Below, piece by piece: positions 52,148 through 61,391 of a stretch of 64,000 nucleotides of DNA. The translations under genes were made by a program, and so were the position numbers. Source of the stretch: Flavobacteriales bacterium (GTDB lineage: Bacteria > Bacteroidota > Bacteroidia > Flavobacteriales_E > Vicingaceae); contig PALM01000040.1 in NCBI GenBank assembly GCA_002706365.1, positions 1-64,000 of the forward strand. The letters run 5' to 3'. Under the pieces are notes generated by a model that searched no databases, had not been told where the DNA came from, and saw only the letters and a program-made list of their open reading frames with translations. The stretch's first letter is position 1. Each line of letters opens with the position of its first letter.

Positions 52148-52825
52148 ATGAAAAAAGAAAAAATTCTCCTGGTCGACGATGAAGCGGATATCCTAGAGAT
52201 CGTTGGCTATAACCTGAAGAAAGAGGGTTACGAGGTTACCACAACAGACAATGGCAAAGACGCAATAAAGCTTGCCAAAAAAGAAAATCCCGACCTTATC
52301 ATTTTGGATGTAATGATGCCAGAGATGGATGGAATGGAAACTTGCTATCAAATGCGCAATATTCCTACACTCAAAGACACCTTAATTGCCTTCTTAACTG
52401 CCAGAGGAGAAGATTATTCTCAAATTGCCGGTTTTGATGCCGGTGCTGATGACTATATCACTAAACCGGTTAAGCCTAGAGTGCTTGTAAGTAAGGTAAA
52501 GGCTATTCTGCGAAGAAAAGGTGGTAGTGTATCCGTTGAAGAAGATATTGAGGTTGGCGGTATCTCTATAGATCGAGAAAGATACTTGATCAAAAAAGAT
52601 GGTGAAGAAATCAACCTTCCTAAAAAAGAATTCGAACTCCTTTCTCTTCTCATGAGCAAACCCGGTAGAGTTTACACTCGAGAGGTAATCATGAATAACA
52701 TCTGGGGTGGAGAAGTAGTCGTTGGCGACCGTACCATAGATGTACATATTAGAAAGCTAAGAGAAAAACTAGGCGATAGCTACATAAAAACCGTCAAAGG
52801 TGTAGGCTATAAATTTGAAGCCTAG
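52148..52825 (+). CDS. phoB: OmpR-family response regulator, PhoB/PhoP-like
   Basis: A 225-residue response regulator. The receiver domain (about 1-120) has the acidic pair in LLVDDEADILE, the phosphoacceptor Asp in LIILDVMMPEMDGME, the conserved Thr in FLTARGE and Lys in YITKPVKP. The C-terminal winged-helix domain shows LPKKEFELLSLLMSKPGRVYTRE, RTIDVHIRKLREKLGD and IKTVKGVGYKF. It closely resembles the PhoB/PhoP regulators of phosphate starvation in Bacteroidota. The cognate kinase follows at once. Phosphate is the best guess for its signal but is not proven by sequence. Confidence 0.85.
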   Translation: MKKEKILLVDDEADILEIVGYNLKKEGYEVTTTDNGKDAIKLAKKENPDLIILDVMMPEMDGMETCYQMRNIPTLKDTLIAFLTARGEDYSQIAGFDAGADDYITKPVKPRVLVSKVKAILRRKGGSVSVEEDIEVGGISIDRERYLIKKDGEEINLPKKEFELLSLLMSKPGRVYTREVIMNNIWGGEVVVGDRTIDVHIRKLREKLGDSYIKTVKGVGYKFEA

Positions 52826-52862
52826 TTCACCTAAATATACCGGAAAACCCTTAGTTTTAAGG

Positions 52863-53903
52863 ATGCGCAATCTCACGCCCAAACAATTGGCTTATAGGTT
52901 GTCTTTGCTGATTGCTGCGCTTATTACTGTGCTTAGCAGCCTGCTTTGGATGATCAATTACCCACTAGAATGGTATCTAGTGGTACTCACCTTTTTGATC
53001 TCCTTTCTCACCTGCTACTTCATCTTTCTCTGGGGTATTCGCCAATTCATTGATCGAAAATTCCGTTTGATCTATAAAACCATCCACAATTTGAAAGTCG
53101 GTTTGAAAAGAGAACCCCAAAAAGTGGATATGAGTGAAGATGTCTTTGGCAGGATTAGACAAGAGGTGATCGATTGGGATAAACGGAATAGAAAAGAGAT
53201 TGCCAGACTTACAGATCAAGAAAAATTTCGCCGAGAATTCCTCGGCAATGTATCCCATGAGCTAAAAACCCCCATATTTAGCATACAGGGATACATTCTT
53301 ACTTTATTAGAAGGTGGATTGGAAGACAAAAAAATCAATAGGAACTTCCTGCTCAAAGCCGAAAAAAGTATCAATCGTATGATTGAAATGGTCGATGATC
53401 TGGATGAGATCTCGAAATTGGAATCTAATCGTATGGTGTTGGATATCAAAAGATTCGATCTGCTAGCATTGACCAAAGAGATCATTGAGTCTTTGGAATA
53501 CAAAGCCAAGAAAAAGAAGATCAGTCTGCGAATGAACACCGACCAAAAGAATATATTTGTAAAGGCAGATCCAGCGAGAATTAGCCAAGTAATTACCAAT
53601 TTACTCGTCAATTCGATCAATTACGGTAAGGAAGATGGCAGAACTACGGTTAAATTCTTCGATTTGGACGAGAATGTATTGGTTGAAGTAGGAGATAATG
53701 GAAGGGGAATTGAGGCCGAACATCTACCCCGACTATTTGAGCGTTTTTACAGGGTTGATAAGGGTAGGTCGCGAAGCGATGGAGGCTCTGGATTAGGCCT
53801 TGCTATTGTAAAACACATAATGGAAGCTCATCAGCAAACCATTAATGTGAGAAGTAAAGTTGGAGAGGGTTCCGTTTTCTCTTTTACCCTTGAAAAAGCA
53901 TAG
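52863..53903 (+). CDS. phoR: Sensor histidine kinase, PhoR-like
   Basis: A 346-residue membrane kinase with two helices at the N-terminus (LSLLIAALITVLSSLLWMIN, YLVVLTFLISFLTCYFIFLW) and almost no periplasmic loop between them. The HisKA box is FLGNVSHELKTPIFSIQGY; ATPase motifs are VITNLLVNSINYG (N box), VGDNGRGIE and GGSGLGLAIVKHIM. Without a periplasmic sensor it probably takes its cue from a transport complex, as PhoR does from Pst/PhoU. A TTG start at 52815, overlapping phoB by 11 bases, would add 16 residues; I prefer ATG 52863. Confidence 0.85.
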   Translation: MRNLTPKQLAYRLSLLIAALITVLSSLLWMINYPLEWYLVVLTFLISFLTCYFIFLWGIRQFIDRKFRLIYKTIHNLKVGLKREPQKVDMSEDVFGRIRQEVIDWDKRNRKEIARLTDQEKFRREFLGNVSHELKTPIFSIQGYILTLLEGGLEDKKINRNFLLKAEKSINRMIEMVDDLDEISKLESNRMVLDIKRFDLLALTKEIIESLEYKAKKKKISLRMNTDQKNIFVKADPARISQVITNLLVNSINYGKEDGRTTVKFFDLDENVLVEVGDNGRGIEAEHLPRLFERFYRVDKGRSRSDGGSGLGLAIVKHIMEAHQQTINVRSKVGEGSVFSFTLEKA

Positions 53904-54023
53904 TGGTTCTTCTTCTTTCTAATTCAGCTATTTTTGGTGGCAATATTTTTTCACTTTGATGCAACCATTAGTTAAAGATTTGCATCTTCTAATAATAATA
54001 GCTTGAGCAAAGCTGGAGGACAC

Positions 54024-54563
54024 ATGAACGATGAGGAAATGCTGGAAGGCTGCATGGCCAAAGACTCTAAAGCACAGCGTTACCTCTACGAGCGCTATAA
54101 GCGCATAATGACGGGGGTTTGCATGAGATATGCAGACCGTTATGAGGAGGCTCAAGATATTGTACAAAACGGATTTATCAAGGTATTTAAAAAGATAGAT
54201 ACCTTTTCCGGCAAAGGTTCTTTAGAAGGTTGGATTAGAAGGATTATGGTGAATACCGCCTTAGATCACTTGAGAAGCAACAAAGCTGAGCGATTTAACG
54301 TAAACATCGAAGATGTTGACTACAAATTGAAGAAGGATGAGTTGATTCTGGACGCTCTGCAAGCTGAAGACTTGCTTAAACTAATAAGGGAGCTGCCAAT
54401 TGGGTATCGAACGGTTTTTAACCTATATGCAATAGAAGGTTATTCGCATAAAGAGATCGCCGATCAAATGGATATCTCTGAAAATACTTCGAAATCTCAA
54501 TATTCAAGAGCTAGAGCATTATTGAAAAAGAAATTATCTGAAATAGAAAGCCAACAAGATTGA
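54024..54563 (+). CDS. ECF-type RNA polymerase sigma factor
   Basis: A sigma-70 family extracytoplasmic-function factor of about 179 residues. Region 2 is seen in AQRYLYERYKRIMTGVCMRY, EEAQDIVQNGFIKVFKKIDTF and GWIRRIMVNTALDHLRSN. Region 4 contains LPIGYRTVFNLYAIEGYSHK and KEIADQMDISENTSKSQYSRARALL, the DNA-binding helix-turn-helix. An in-frame TTG at 54003 would add seven residues. It overlaps the next gene (TTGA), the usual layout for a sigma with its membrane regulator. Confidence 0.92.
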   Translation: MNDEEMLEGCMAKDSKAQRYLYERYKRIMTGVCMRYADRYEEAQDIVQNGFIKVFKKIDTFSGKGSLEGWIRRIMVNTALDHLRSNKAERFNVNIEDVDYKLKKDELILDALQAEDLLKLIRELPIGYRTVFNLYAIEGYSHKEIADQMDISENTSKSQYSRARALLKKKLSEIESQQD

Positions 54564-55648
54564 AAGAAGGCAATAACATAGAAAAACTCTTTAGAGACGG
54601 CTTCGAGAAATACGAAGTTGATCCTGGAGATCAGCTGTGGGATAAGATCCAAACGGAAATTCCTACAGAGGGTGTCGCTGAATCTGCTACGCAGTCGGCT
54701 GGCTCTGCAGCAAGTGCTGGCAGCAGCTGGTTAACTACTGTAGTGGTTGGTGGTGCAATTGGTATTGTTTCAGTTGCTGGCTATTACTATTTCGAGAATA
54801 AGGCTGAGAAGCTTAAAGACAATAAGCAAAAAGAGCAGCTGATCGACACGAATAAAACCGACGATCAGAATTTTGACAAGTCTACAGAGGATGCTAAAAC
54901 CTTAAGCATTACGGATGAGAATTCGAAAAGTGATATTGAGAACTCAAGTAGTGATCAAAACAACACTTTAGAAGATGTTACCTCTTCTGCTAAGACTGAG
55001 AAGACCTCAACTGAAGACACTAAGACGAATACTACTAAGCAGTTGAATTCTTCTCAGACTAGCAGAGAAGAATCAGCAAGTGAAATCGCTTCTGATGAGA
55101 CTAAAGAACAGCCGACTCAAACTACCGAGTCTGCCGATCAGGAAAGTACTTATGACAATACTTCTAGCAATAGCTCTAATCAGATCAATGCTTCTGATGC
55201 TGTTGAAGAAAAGTCGAATCCGAGTGTAGCTGAACCTACCAATTCAAATAGTTCAACTGAAGAAGGAAAAGAGAATAAGGTTGAAAAAGGCGGCAATTCA
55301 GTTAATGATCCGGTCTTAACACCTCCTTCAAATAGTGTGGATGAAACTCCGGGTGTAATTGAAGCTTACAAACCAGCAAACGTATTTTCTCCAAATGGCG
55401 ATGGCCAAAATGATGTGTTTGAACTTAGTGATTTGGCTGAACATGAGTTGGATGATGTTGAAGTGCAAATATTCTCCAGAACAAATACCCTAATCCACAG
55501 CTGGAAAGGTGTATATGGTTATTGGGATGGAAAAGGTCGCGATGGCACCTTGGCTCCTGAAGGGATTTACTTCTACATCGTAAATATTTCCAAAGAGGGG
55601 AAATTGTATCAGAAGAAAGGTACTGTTACCTTGATAAGAGACAATTAG
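54560..55648 (+). CDS. Membrane protein with anti-sigma-like N-terminus and gliding-type (CHU_C) C-terminal domain
   Basis: A 362-residue protein in three parts. Residues 1-45 are cytosolic, with LFRDGFEKYEVDPGDQLWDKI, a short motif common in Bacteroidota partners of ECF sigma factors. A membrane helix follows (WLTTVVVGGAIGIVSVAGYY, about 53-73), then about 190 residues of Ser/Thr/Asn/Glu-rich low complexity. The C-terminal 90 residues (VFSPNGDGQNDVFEL, GYWDGKGRDGTLAPEGIYFY) are a type-B T9SS/gliding-associated C-terminal domain. The start is TTG at 54560, coupled to the sigma gene. A tethered anti-sigma with an envelope sensor domain is my inference. No cleavable signal peptide is present. 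Confidence 0.78.
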   Translation: MKEGNNIEKLFRDGFEKYEVDPGDQLWDKIQTEIPTEGVAESATQSAGSAASAGSSWLTTVVVGGAIGIVSVAGYYYFENKAEKLKDNKQKEQLIDTNKTDDQNFDKSTEDAKTLSITDENSKSDIENSSSDQNNTLEDVTSSAKTEKTSTEDTKTNTTKQLNSSQTSREESASEIASDETKEQPTQTTESADQESTYDNTSSNSSNQINASDAVEEKSNPSVAEPTNSNSSTEEGKENKVEKGGNSVNDPVLTPPSNSVDETPGVIEAYKPANVFSPNGDGQNDVFELSDLAEHELDDVEVQIFSRTNTLIHSWKGVYGYWDGKGRDGTLAPEGIYFYIVNISKEGKLYQKKGTVTLIRDN

Positions 55649-55650
55649 TC

Positions 55651-58600
55651 TTACTCATTCAAGACCGGTCTCAACCATCTCTCCATTTCCGCTTCCGATT
55701 TACCTTTTCGCTTGGCATAATCAGCCAGTTGATCCCTTTCGATCTTACCCAATCCAAAATATTTGGAATGTGGATGCATAAAGTATAATCCACTAACGGA
55801 AGCTGCAGGATACATTGCAAAACTCTCAGTAAGCTTAATACCTATTTCCTCCGCCTGAAGTAACTCAAATAGCGTTTCTTTTTCGGTGTGGTCCGGACAA
55901 GCTGGATAACCCGGCGCCGGACGAATACCTTGGTAGTTCTCTTTGATCAATGCCTCATTATCAAGTTCCTCTTCTTCGGCATAGCCCCAGAATTCTGTGC
56001 GCACCAATTGATGCAGTCGCTCTGCAAATGCCTCTGCCAGTCTATCGGCAAGAGCCTTTAGCAAAATGCTATTGTAATCGTCGTGCTCTGCTTCAAATTC
56101 TTTTAGCTTCTTCTCTATTCCAAGACCGGCAGTTACGGCAAATCCTCCCACATAGTCGTTTCCTCCTTCGCCATTAGCCACAAAATCGGCCAGACAAAGA
56201 TTGGGTATGCCATCTGCTTTCTTCCCTTGCTGACGCAATTGATGAAGCACATTCAATTTCTCTTTGCGATCATCGTCTTTGTAAAGTACAATATCGTCGC
56301 CAACCGACTGCGCAGGCCAGAAACCTACAACTCCTTTTGCTTGCAACCACTTCTCTCGAATCATGGTATCAAGCATCTTCTGAGCATCTTTATACAGTCT
56401 AGTGGCTTCTTCACCTACTTTATCATCTTTCAATATCGCAGGAAACTTGCCCGCTAACTGCCAAGTGCTAAAGAATGGTGTCCAGTCGATATACTCCCTC
56501 AACTCAGCCAGATTGAAGTCCGGAAGCTCTTTTCTACCTAAGAATGATGGCTTCTTATAATTCAGATCCTTCCAATCGGCTTTTACCTTATTCTTTCTAG
56601 CCGACTCAAGGTCGATAGTTTTCTTACTGCTCTTTCTCGCTGCATGCTGATCGCGCATTTGCTGATATGATTCTTTGATCTCATCAAAGAATTTCTTCTT
56701 CACATTGGCATCCTTGCTCAACAAATTCCCTGCAACAGGAACAGATCGTGAAGCATCCAAAACGTGCACTACCGGATGATCATATTCAGGTGAAATTTTC
56801 ACCGCAGTATGCGCCTTTGAAGTCGTAGCTCCACCTATCAATAGCGGAACCTCAAAATTTTGTCGCTTCATTTCTGCCGCTACATGCACCATCTCATCCA
56901 ATGAAGGTGTGATCAAGCCACTTAAACCGATCATATCCACATCCTTCTCCTTGGCCTCTTTCAGGATCTTATCAGCAGGAACCATCACTCCCATATCAAT
57001 TACTTCGTAATTGTTGCAGGCTAGCACTACCGACACAATATTCTTTCCAATATCATGTACATCTCCCTTCACAGTAGCCATCAATATCTTTCCTGCATTC
57101 TTTGCAGTATCTCCAGAATTCCTTTTCTCCTCCTCAATATATGGCAAGAGATAAGCAACGGCTTTCTTCATCACCCTTGCACTCTTCACTACTTGAGGTA
57201 AGAACATCTTACCTGAGCCAAATAGATCGCCAACCACATTCATTCCATCCATTAGCGGACCTTCGATCACCTCTAATGGCTTATCGTATGCTTGCCTTGC
57301 TTCTTCTGTATCCGATTCAATGAATTCAACAATTCCCTTTACCAAAGCATGACTCAATCGCTCCTGCACACTGCCTTCTCTCCAGCTCTCGTCTTTTACC
57401 TGTTTCTTGCCGTCTGACTTTACAGTCTCAGCAAAATCTGACAACCTTTCTGTCGCATCCTTTCTGCGATTAAGGAGTACATCCTCAACCCTTTCCAATA
57501 GGTCTTTGGGAATATCATCATACACCTCGATCATTCCGGCATTCACAATACCCATATCCAATCCAGCCTTAATCGCGTGATAAAGGAAGGCAGAGTTCAT
57601 CGCCTCTCTCACCACATTGTTCCCGCGGAAAGAGAAAGACACATTACTCACACCACCACTCACTAGAGCATGAGGGAGATTCTCCTTGATCCATGAAGTA
57701 GCTCTGATGAAGTCGACCGCATAATTATCGTGCTCTTCGATTCCGGTTCCAACTGTGAGGATGTTCGGATCGAAGATGATGTCTTGGGGAGGAAAACCGA
57801 TCTTTTCTGTGAGCAATTTATATGCTCTTTCGCAGATGGCGATTCGGCGTTCGTAATTATCTGCCTGACCAGTTTCATCAAAGGCCATCACGATTACCGC
57901 AGCTCCATATCTGCGAATAAGCTTTGCTTGATGCAGGAATTGCTCTTCACCTTCTTTAAGGCTAATTGAATTTACAATGGCTTTTCCTTGAACGCACTTT
58001 AGTCCCGCTTCTATAACCGACCATTTTGATGAGTCGATCATGATGGGCACTCTAGCAATGTCTGGCTCTGATGCAATGAGATTAAGGAAGGTAACCATGG
58101 CTTCTTCTGAGTCCAACATCCCTTCATCCATATTCACATCAATGATCTGAGCACCTCCTTCTACTTGTTGAAGAGCTACTGAAAGTGCTTCTTCGAAATT
58201 ATCTTCCTTGATGAGTTTCTTAAAGCGAGCAGAACCGGTGACATTCGTACGCTCGCCCACATTCACGAAATTGGTGTTCTTGCGGATCACCAATGGTTCC
58301 AATCCACTATATCTAGGTAATACCTTTTGCTTTTCTGCTATTCGAGGTGGATGCTTTTCTGCTATCCTCGCGATCTCTCGAATGTGATCTGGAGTAGTTC
58401 CACAGCAACCCCCAATGATATTGATGAAACCGGAAGTAATGAAGTCTTCAATGAATCCACCCATTTGTCCGGCCGTCTGATCATACTCCCCAAATGCATT
58501 TGGCAATCCGGCATTTGGATGAGCCGAGACAAAGAAATCGGTCTTCTCTGCCAGCACTTCTAAATACGGTCTCAATTCCTCTGCACCCAATGCACAGTTG

Positions 58601-59322
58601 AAACCTACGCTCAAGAGTGGCAGATGACTAATGGAGATCAAGAAAGCTTCGGCGGTTTGTCCGGATAAAGTTCTTCCACTTGCATCGGTAATCGTTCCGG
58701 AAACCATGATAGGCAATTCAATACCCGCATCTTCATAGTATTCTGAAATGGCAAATAATGCAGCCTTACAATTGAGGGTGTCGAATACGGTTTCTACTAG
58801 CATTATGTCTACTCCACCTTCAGCCAATGCCTTTACTTGCTCATAATAGGCATTCTTTAGCTCGTCGAAGCTGGTATTCCTGAATTCCGGTCGGTTTACA
58901 TCCGGTGAAAGTGATGCAGTTCTGTTGGTTGGACCGATTGATCCTGCAACAAAGCGAGGTTTCTCAGGATTGGCCGCAGTAAATTCATCAGCCACCTTTC
59001 TGGCGATCTTCGCCGATTGATAATTCAACTCATACACCCAAGCTTCTAAGCCGTAATCAGCTTGAGCAATTGAAGTAGATGAGAAAGTATTGGTCTCCAC
59101 TATATCGGCACCAGCCTCAAAGTAGGCTTTGTGAACTTCTTCGATCACATCTGGCCGACTAATAGAAAGCAGGTCGTTATTGCCCTGTAAATTATGCTTG
59201 TGGTCTTTGAGTTTCTCTGTTCGAAAATCCTCTTCCTTCAACTTGTATTGCTGGATCATGGTTCCCATGGCACCATCCAAAACAAGAATCCGTTTCTTTA
59301 ATGTTTCTCTAATATCTGTCAT
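55651..59322 (-). CDS. metH: Cobalamin-dependent methionine synthase
   Basis: A full-length MetH of 1223 residues that methylates homocysteine using methyltetrahydrofolate through cobalamin. The modules in order are homocysteine-binding (about 1-330: [13 protein letters not shown], zinc ligands in [13 protein letters not shown] and [12 protein letters not shown]), pterin-binding (about 355-620: [18 protein letters not shown]), and the cobalamin cap and domain (about 650-890). The B12 motif there is [13 protein letters not shown]. The SAM-dependent reactivation domain closes the protein ([12 protein letters not shown]). A SAM-I riboswitch controls it. It converges on the sigma-partner gene with 2 bases between stops. 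Confidence 0.97.
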   Translation of the reverse strand: MTDIRETLKKRILVLDGAMGTMIQQYKLKEEDFRTEKLKDHKHNLQGNNDLLSISRPDVIEEVHKAYFEAGADIVETNTFSSTSIAQADYGLEAWVYELNYQSAKIARKVADEFTAANPEKPRFVAGSIGPTNRTASLSPDVNRPEFRNTSFDELKNAYYEQVKALAEGGVDIMLVETVFDTLNCKAALFAISEYYEDAGIELPIMVSGTITDASGRTLSGQTAEAFLISISHLPLLSVGFNCALGAEELRPYLEVLAEKTDFFVSAHPNAGLPNAFGEYDQTAGQMGGFIEDFITSGFINIIGGCCGTTPDHIREIARIAEKHPPRIAEKQKVLPRYSGLEPLVIRKNTNFVNVGERTNVTGSARFKKLIKEDNFEEALSVALQQVEGGAQIIDVNMDEGMLDSEEAMVTFLNLIASEPDIARVPIMIDSSKWSVIEAGLKCVQGKAIVNSISLKEGEEQFLHQAKLIRRYGAAVIVMAFDETGQADNYERRIAICERAYKLLTEKIGFPPQDIIFDPNILTVGTGIEEHDNYAVDFIRATSWIKENLPHALVSGGVSNVSFSFRGNNVVREAMNSAFLYHAIKAGLDMGIVNAGMIEVYDDIPKDLLERVEDVLLNRRKDATERLSDFAETVKSDGKKQVKDESWREGSVQERLSHALVKGIVEFIESDTEEARQAYDKPLEVIEGPLMDGMNVVGDLFGSGKMFLPQVVKSARVMKKAVAYLLPYIEEEKRNSGDTAKNAGKILMATVKGDVHDIGKNIVSVVLACNNYEVIDMGVMVPADKILKEAKEKDVDMIGLSGLITPSLDEMVHVAAEMKRQNFEVPLLIGGATTSKAHTAVKISPEYDHPVVHVLDASRSVPVAGNLLSKDANVKKKFFDEIKESYQQMRDQHAARKSSKKTIDLESARKNKVKADWKDLNYKKPSFLGRKELPDFNLAELREYIDWTPFFSTWQLAGKFPAILKDDKVGEEATRLYKDAQKMLDTMIREKWLQAKGVVGFWPAQSVGDDIVLYKDDDRKEKLNVLHQLRQQGKKADGIPNLCLADFVANGEGGNDYVGGFAVTAGLGIEKKLKEFEAEHDDYNSILLKALADRLAEAFAERLHQLVRTEFWGYAEEEELDNEALIKENYQGIRPAPGYPACPDHTEKETLFELLQAEEIGIKLTESFAMYPAASVSGLYFMHPHSKYFGLGKIERDQLADYAKRKGKSEAEMERWLRPVLNE

Positions 59323-59337
59323 TCAATCTCATATACT

Positions 59338-59370
59338 AAAAAAGCCCTCAGACTTCGTCAAAAGGGCTTT
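59338..59370 (-). terminator. Expression-platform terminator of the SAM riboswitch
   Basis: On the minus strand AAAGCCCT (with extra TTT) pairs with AGGGCTTT around GACGAAGTCTG, followed by TTTTTT continuing the arm. It lies between the aptamer and the metH start codon (16 bases away) and would stop transcription when SAM is bound. Confidence 0.85.
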
Positions 59371-59376
59371 CAATGC

Positions 59377-59486
59377 TTTTGTCTTATCTTCATCAGCCAA
59401 GCGGCCGACCAGGATTTGGCACCCTCTTCTTCAGACTGGGTTGCCAAGGTTTCACAGGGCCTGTCCCTCCACCTTTCTCGATAATC
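59377..59486 (-). promoter_or_regulatory. SAM-I (S-box) riboswitch aptamer of metH
   Basis: Read on the minus strand, the element has the S-box core. AGGTGGAGGGACAGGCCC is followed by TGTGAAACCTTGGCAACC, and later GGTGCCAAATCC. Its ends (TTATC near 59484 and GATAAG near 59384) pair as helix P1. A terminator hairpin with T-run follows, so the arrangement is a typical OFF switch: SAM binding would reduce metH expression. Family identification is by the recognised core, not by a covariance search. The aptamer starts only about 14 bases after the stop codon of the upstream small gene, so it may act on readthrough transcripts. Confidence 0.93.
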
Positions 59487-59499
59487 TATTTATAAAGAA

Positions 59500-59748
59500 C
59501 TACTGTACCTCTATGGCTTTGGTCTTCTTGTAATGACGATACATCACAACTCCAACCACTGTTAGCAGTATATAAGGCACAAACATGATGTACACTATGC
59601 CATCATTGATGCCTTTACCAACTGCCTCTTCACCGCTCTGCATATTCGACTCAAGTACTGCCTTGCACATAGCGCACTGTGCATCTACAGCCTCAATTCC
59701 AATAATCAAGACAAAAATGAATAATATGGCAATTCTAACTGCTTTCAT
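59500..59748 (-). CDS. Small membrane protein with exported CxxC motif
   Basis: An 82-residue protein: signal-like helix (AVRIAILFIFVLIIGIEAVDA), the motif QCAMCKAVLESN at the mature N-terminus, and a second helix (GIVYIMFVPYILLTVVGVVMY) with a basic tail. The CxxC could bind copper or take part in thiol exchange, which would suit its place at the end of a cytochrome oxidase biogenesis run. I have seen similar small proteins beside SCO/cox genes in Bacteroidota but know no assigned function. ATG 59748 is preferred to a TTG at 59769. Confidence 0.75.
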   Translation of the reverse strand: MKAVRIAILFIFVLIIGIEAVDAQCAMCKAVLESNMQSGEEAVGKGINDGIVYIMFVPYILLTVVGVVMYRHYKKTKAIEVQ

Positions 59749-59782
59749 TTCTCCAAAGTTACAAAGCAAAGCCCAATAATGT

Positions 59783-60307
59783 TTAATAATAGGGCGAAAT
59801 CATCAGGTATACGACAACACCGGTTAATGCCACATACAGCCAAATAGGCAATGTGATACGGGCAATCTTCTTATGCTTATCGAATTTTTGTGATAAGGCT
59901 CTTGTAAATGTGATCAATACTAAAGGTACAATCACTATGGCAAGTAATATATGACTTAGCAATATAAAAAAGTAAACGGATCTGATCCATCCCTCTCCAC
60001 CAAATGTCGTAGACTCAGTTAAACTGTGATAGGTCACATAACAGAGCAAGAATAAAACCGATAGCACCAAAGCGAATAACATCAACCTTCTGTGGGTGAC
60101 TCTGTCTTTGCGACGAATAGCAACATAGGCCAAGATCAAGACTATAGAAGTAATCGCATTAATGGTGGCATTTGCCGCAGGTAAATAATAAACCCATTCA
60201 CCAACTTCTATATTCTTTGGAAGAAAGAACAATACAGCTACTACTATGGGAATGAGCAATGAAACGATCAAGATCAATCGTTTGCTATTTATATTTTCAA
60301 TATTCAT
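59783..60307 (-). CDS. DUF420 membrane protein (CtaM-like)
   Basis: A 174-residue protein with four to five helices. It matches the DUF420 family: LPAANATINAITSIVLILAY, the paired His in RVTHRRLMLFA and YVTYHSL, and HILLAIVIVPLVLITF followed by HKKIARITLPIWLYVALTGV. The family member CtaM is needed for assembly of heme-A type oxidase in Staphylococcus. The neighbours (SCO, cox subunits) support an oxidase assembly role here. Confidence 0.85.
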   Translation of the reverse strand: MNIENINSKRLILIVSLLIPIVVAVLFFLPKNIEVGEWVYYLPAANATINAITSIVLILAYVAIRRKDRVTHRRLMLFALVLSVLFLLCYVTYHSLTESTTFGGEGWIRSVYFFILLSHILLAIVIVPLVLITFTRALSQKFDKHKKIARITLPIWLYVALTGVVVYLMISPYY

Positions 60308-60322
60308 AATCGGGAAAGAAGA

Positions 60323-60994
60323 TTAATCCTTTAGAGTAACAAACTCTTCCTTAAAAAGGATTTCAATGGCGTCCATTAAATCGTTTGTTTCTGAAGTGGA
60401 GGTGCCATCAAAGTAACCGCGAATACGGCCTTGTTTATCAACTAGTACTAGCCATTGAGAATGCAAAAAGCCACCAGGGGCTTTTTCATCCTCCATAGCA
60501 TTCACCATATATCCCTCAAAGCCCAGATCATAGATGATTTCCTTATCTCCTGTTAGGAAGTCCCAAACAGAATCGGCTGCACCCAATTTATCAGCATAAT
60601 CTCTCAGTACTTCAACGGTATCATGTTCAGGGTTGACCGTAAAAGAAAGCAAATGGAAGTCGGGAAGATCATAGAAGTGCTTCTGCAATTCCAACATGTG
60701 AGTACTCATCTTTGGGCAGATGGTAGGACAGGTAGCAAAGAAGAAATCGGCTACATAGATCTTACCATCCAATTCCTCGCTGCTGAAGCTATTCCCATTT
60801 TGATTTGTAAGCTCAAAAGATGGAATTGTGTGATAGAGTGTATCATTGGCCTGCGAAGGGTCGTATTCCTTAGGCCCAAGAATAGGTAAAGTGCGAAAGT
60901 TATTCGCTCCGGTATAAAGAAAAAGGTAAAAGAGAGAAGGTAAAAGTAGGATTGCAACCAAGAATCCTACTTTCTTTACTTTATCGATATTCAT
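60323..60994 (-). CDS. SCO family copper chaperone (SCO1/SenC)
   Basis: A 223-residue membrane-anchored thioredoxin-fold protein that helps insert copper into the CuA site of oxidase subunit II. One N-terminal helix (VKKVGFLVAILLLPSLFYLF) precedes the copper motif FFFATCPTICPKMSTHM (CxxxC). The distal His ligand lies in PGGFLHSQWLVLVD. It follows the cox4 gene by one base and precedes DUF420 by 15. Confidence 0.93.
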   Translation of the reverse strand: MNIDKVKKVGFLVAILLLPSLFYLFLYTGANNFRTLPILGPKEYDPSQANDTLYHTIPSFELTNQNGNSFSSEELDGKIYVADFFFATCPTICPKMSTHMLELQKHFYDLPDFHLLSFTVNPEHDTVEVLRDYADKLGAADSVWDFLTGDKEIIYDLGFEGYMVNAMEDEKAPGGFLHSQWLVLVDKQGRIRGYFDGTSTSETNDLMDAIEILFKEEFVTLKD

Positions 60995-60995
60995 A

Positions 60996-61352
60996 CTACA
61001 TGATCATGTCTTCCCCATGCACGTAAATAGCTTCTGTAAGAGCCATTACGATAAGGTAAAGCACGAGCACTATGTATGGTAAGGCTACTGCGTAGATAAA
61101 ATTCTTGAATTCGTGCTTAAGGTGCATATAATAAGCAACAATGTAGTAGGCTTTAACCAGTGTAAGTAGAATAAAGGTCCACTTCACAAACTGCCAGTTT
61201 AGTCCCCATTGTTTCCAAACCAAACCAAGAGATACCTCAACGGTAGTAACTGCCAAAAGGACCCAAAAGATGATCCAAATGGTCTTTCTCATTTTCTTGC
61301 CCTCTTCCTCTCCGTGATGCTGGGCGTATTCTGCTGTTCTATCAAAATCCAT
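60996..61352 (-). CDS. Cytochrome c oxidase subunit IV (caa3 type)
   Basis: A 118-residue protein with three helices, typical of prokaryotic COX4/CtaF. IWIIFWVLLAVTTVEVSLGL, LVKAYYIVAYYMHLKHEFKN and ALPYIVLVLYLIVMALTEAI are the three segments. The conserved AYYMHLKHE follows the usual motif. It is an accessory subunit of the heme-copper oxidase. Subunits I and II are not in this window. Confidence 0.9.
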   Translation of the reverse strand: MDFDRTAEYAQHHGEEEGKKMRKTIWIIFWVLLAVTTVEVSLGLVWKQWGLNWQFVKWTFILLTLVKAYYIVAYYMHLKHEFKNFIYAVALPYIVLVLYLIVMALTEAIYVHGEDMIM

Positions 61353-61391
61353 GTGTCGTAGAAATTCTGTGTCTTATTCGAATGAATGTAA

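Noticed and set aside
52815-52862. TTG start for the PhoR-like kinase overlapping phoB
   Set aside because: Possible by coupling, but the added residues are unlike the family, while ATG 52863 gives a typical N-terminus just before helix 1. Not fully excluded.
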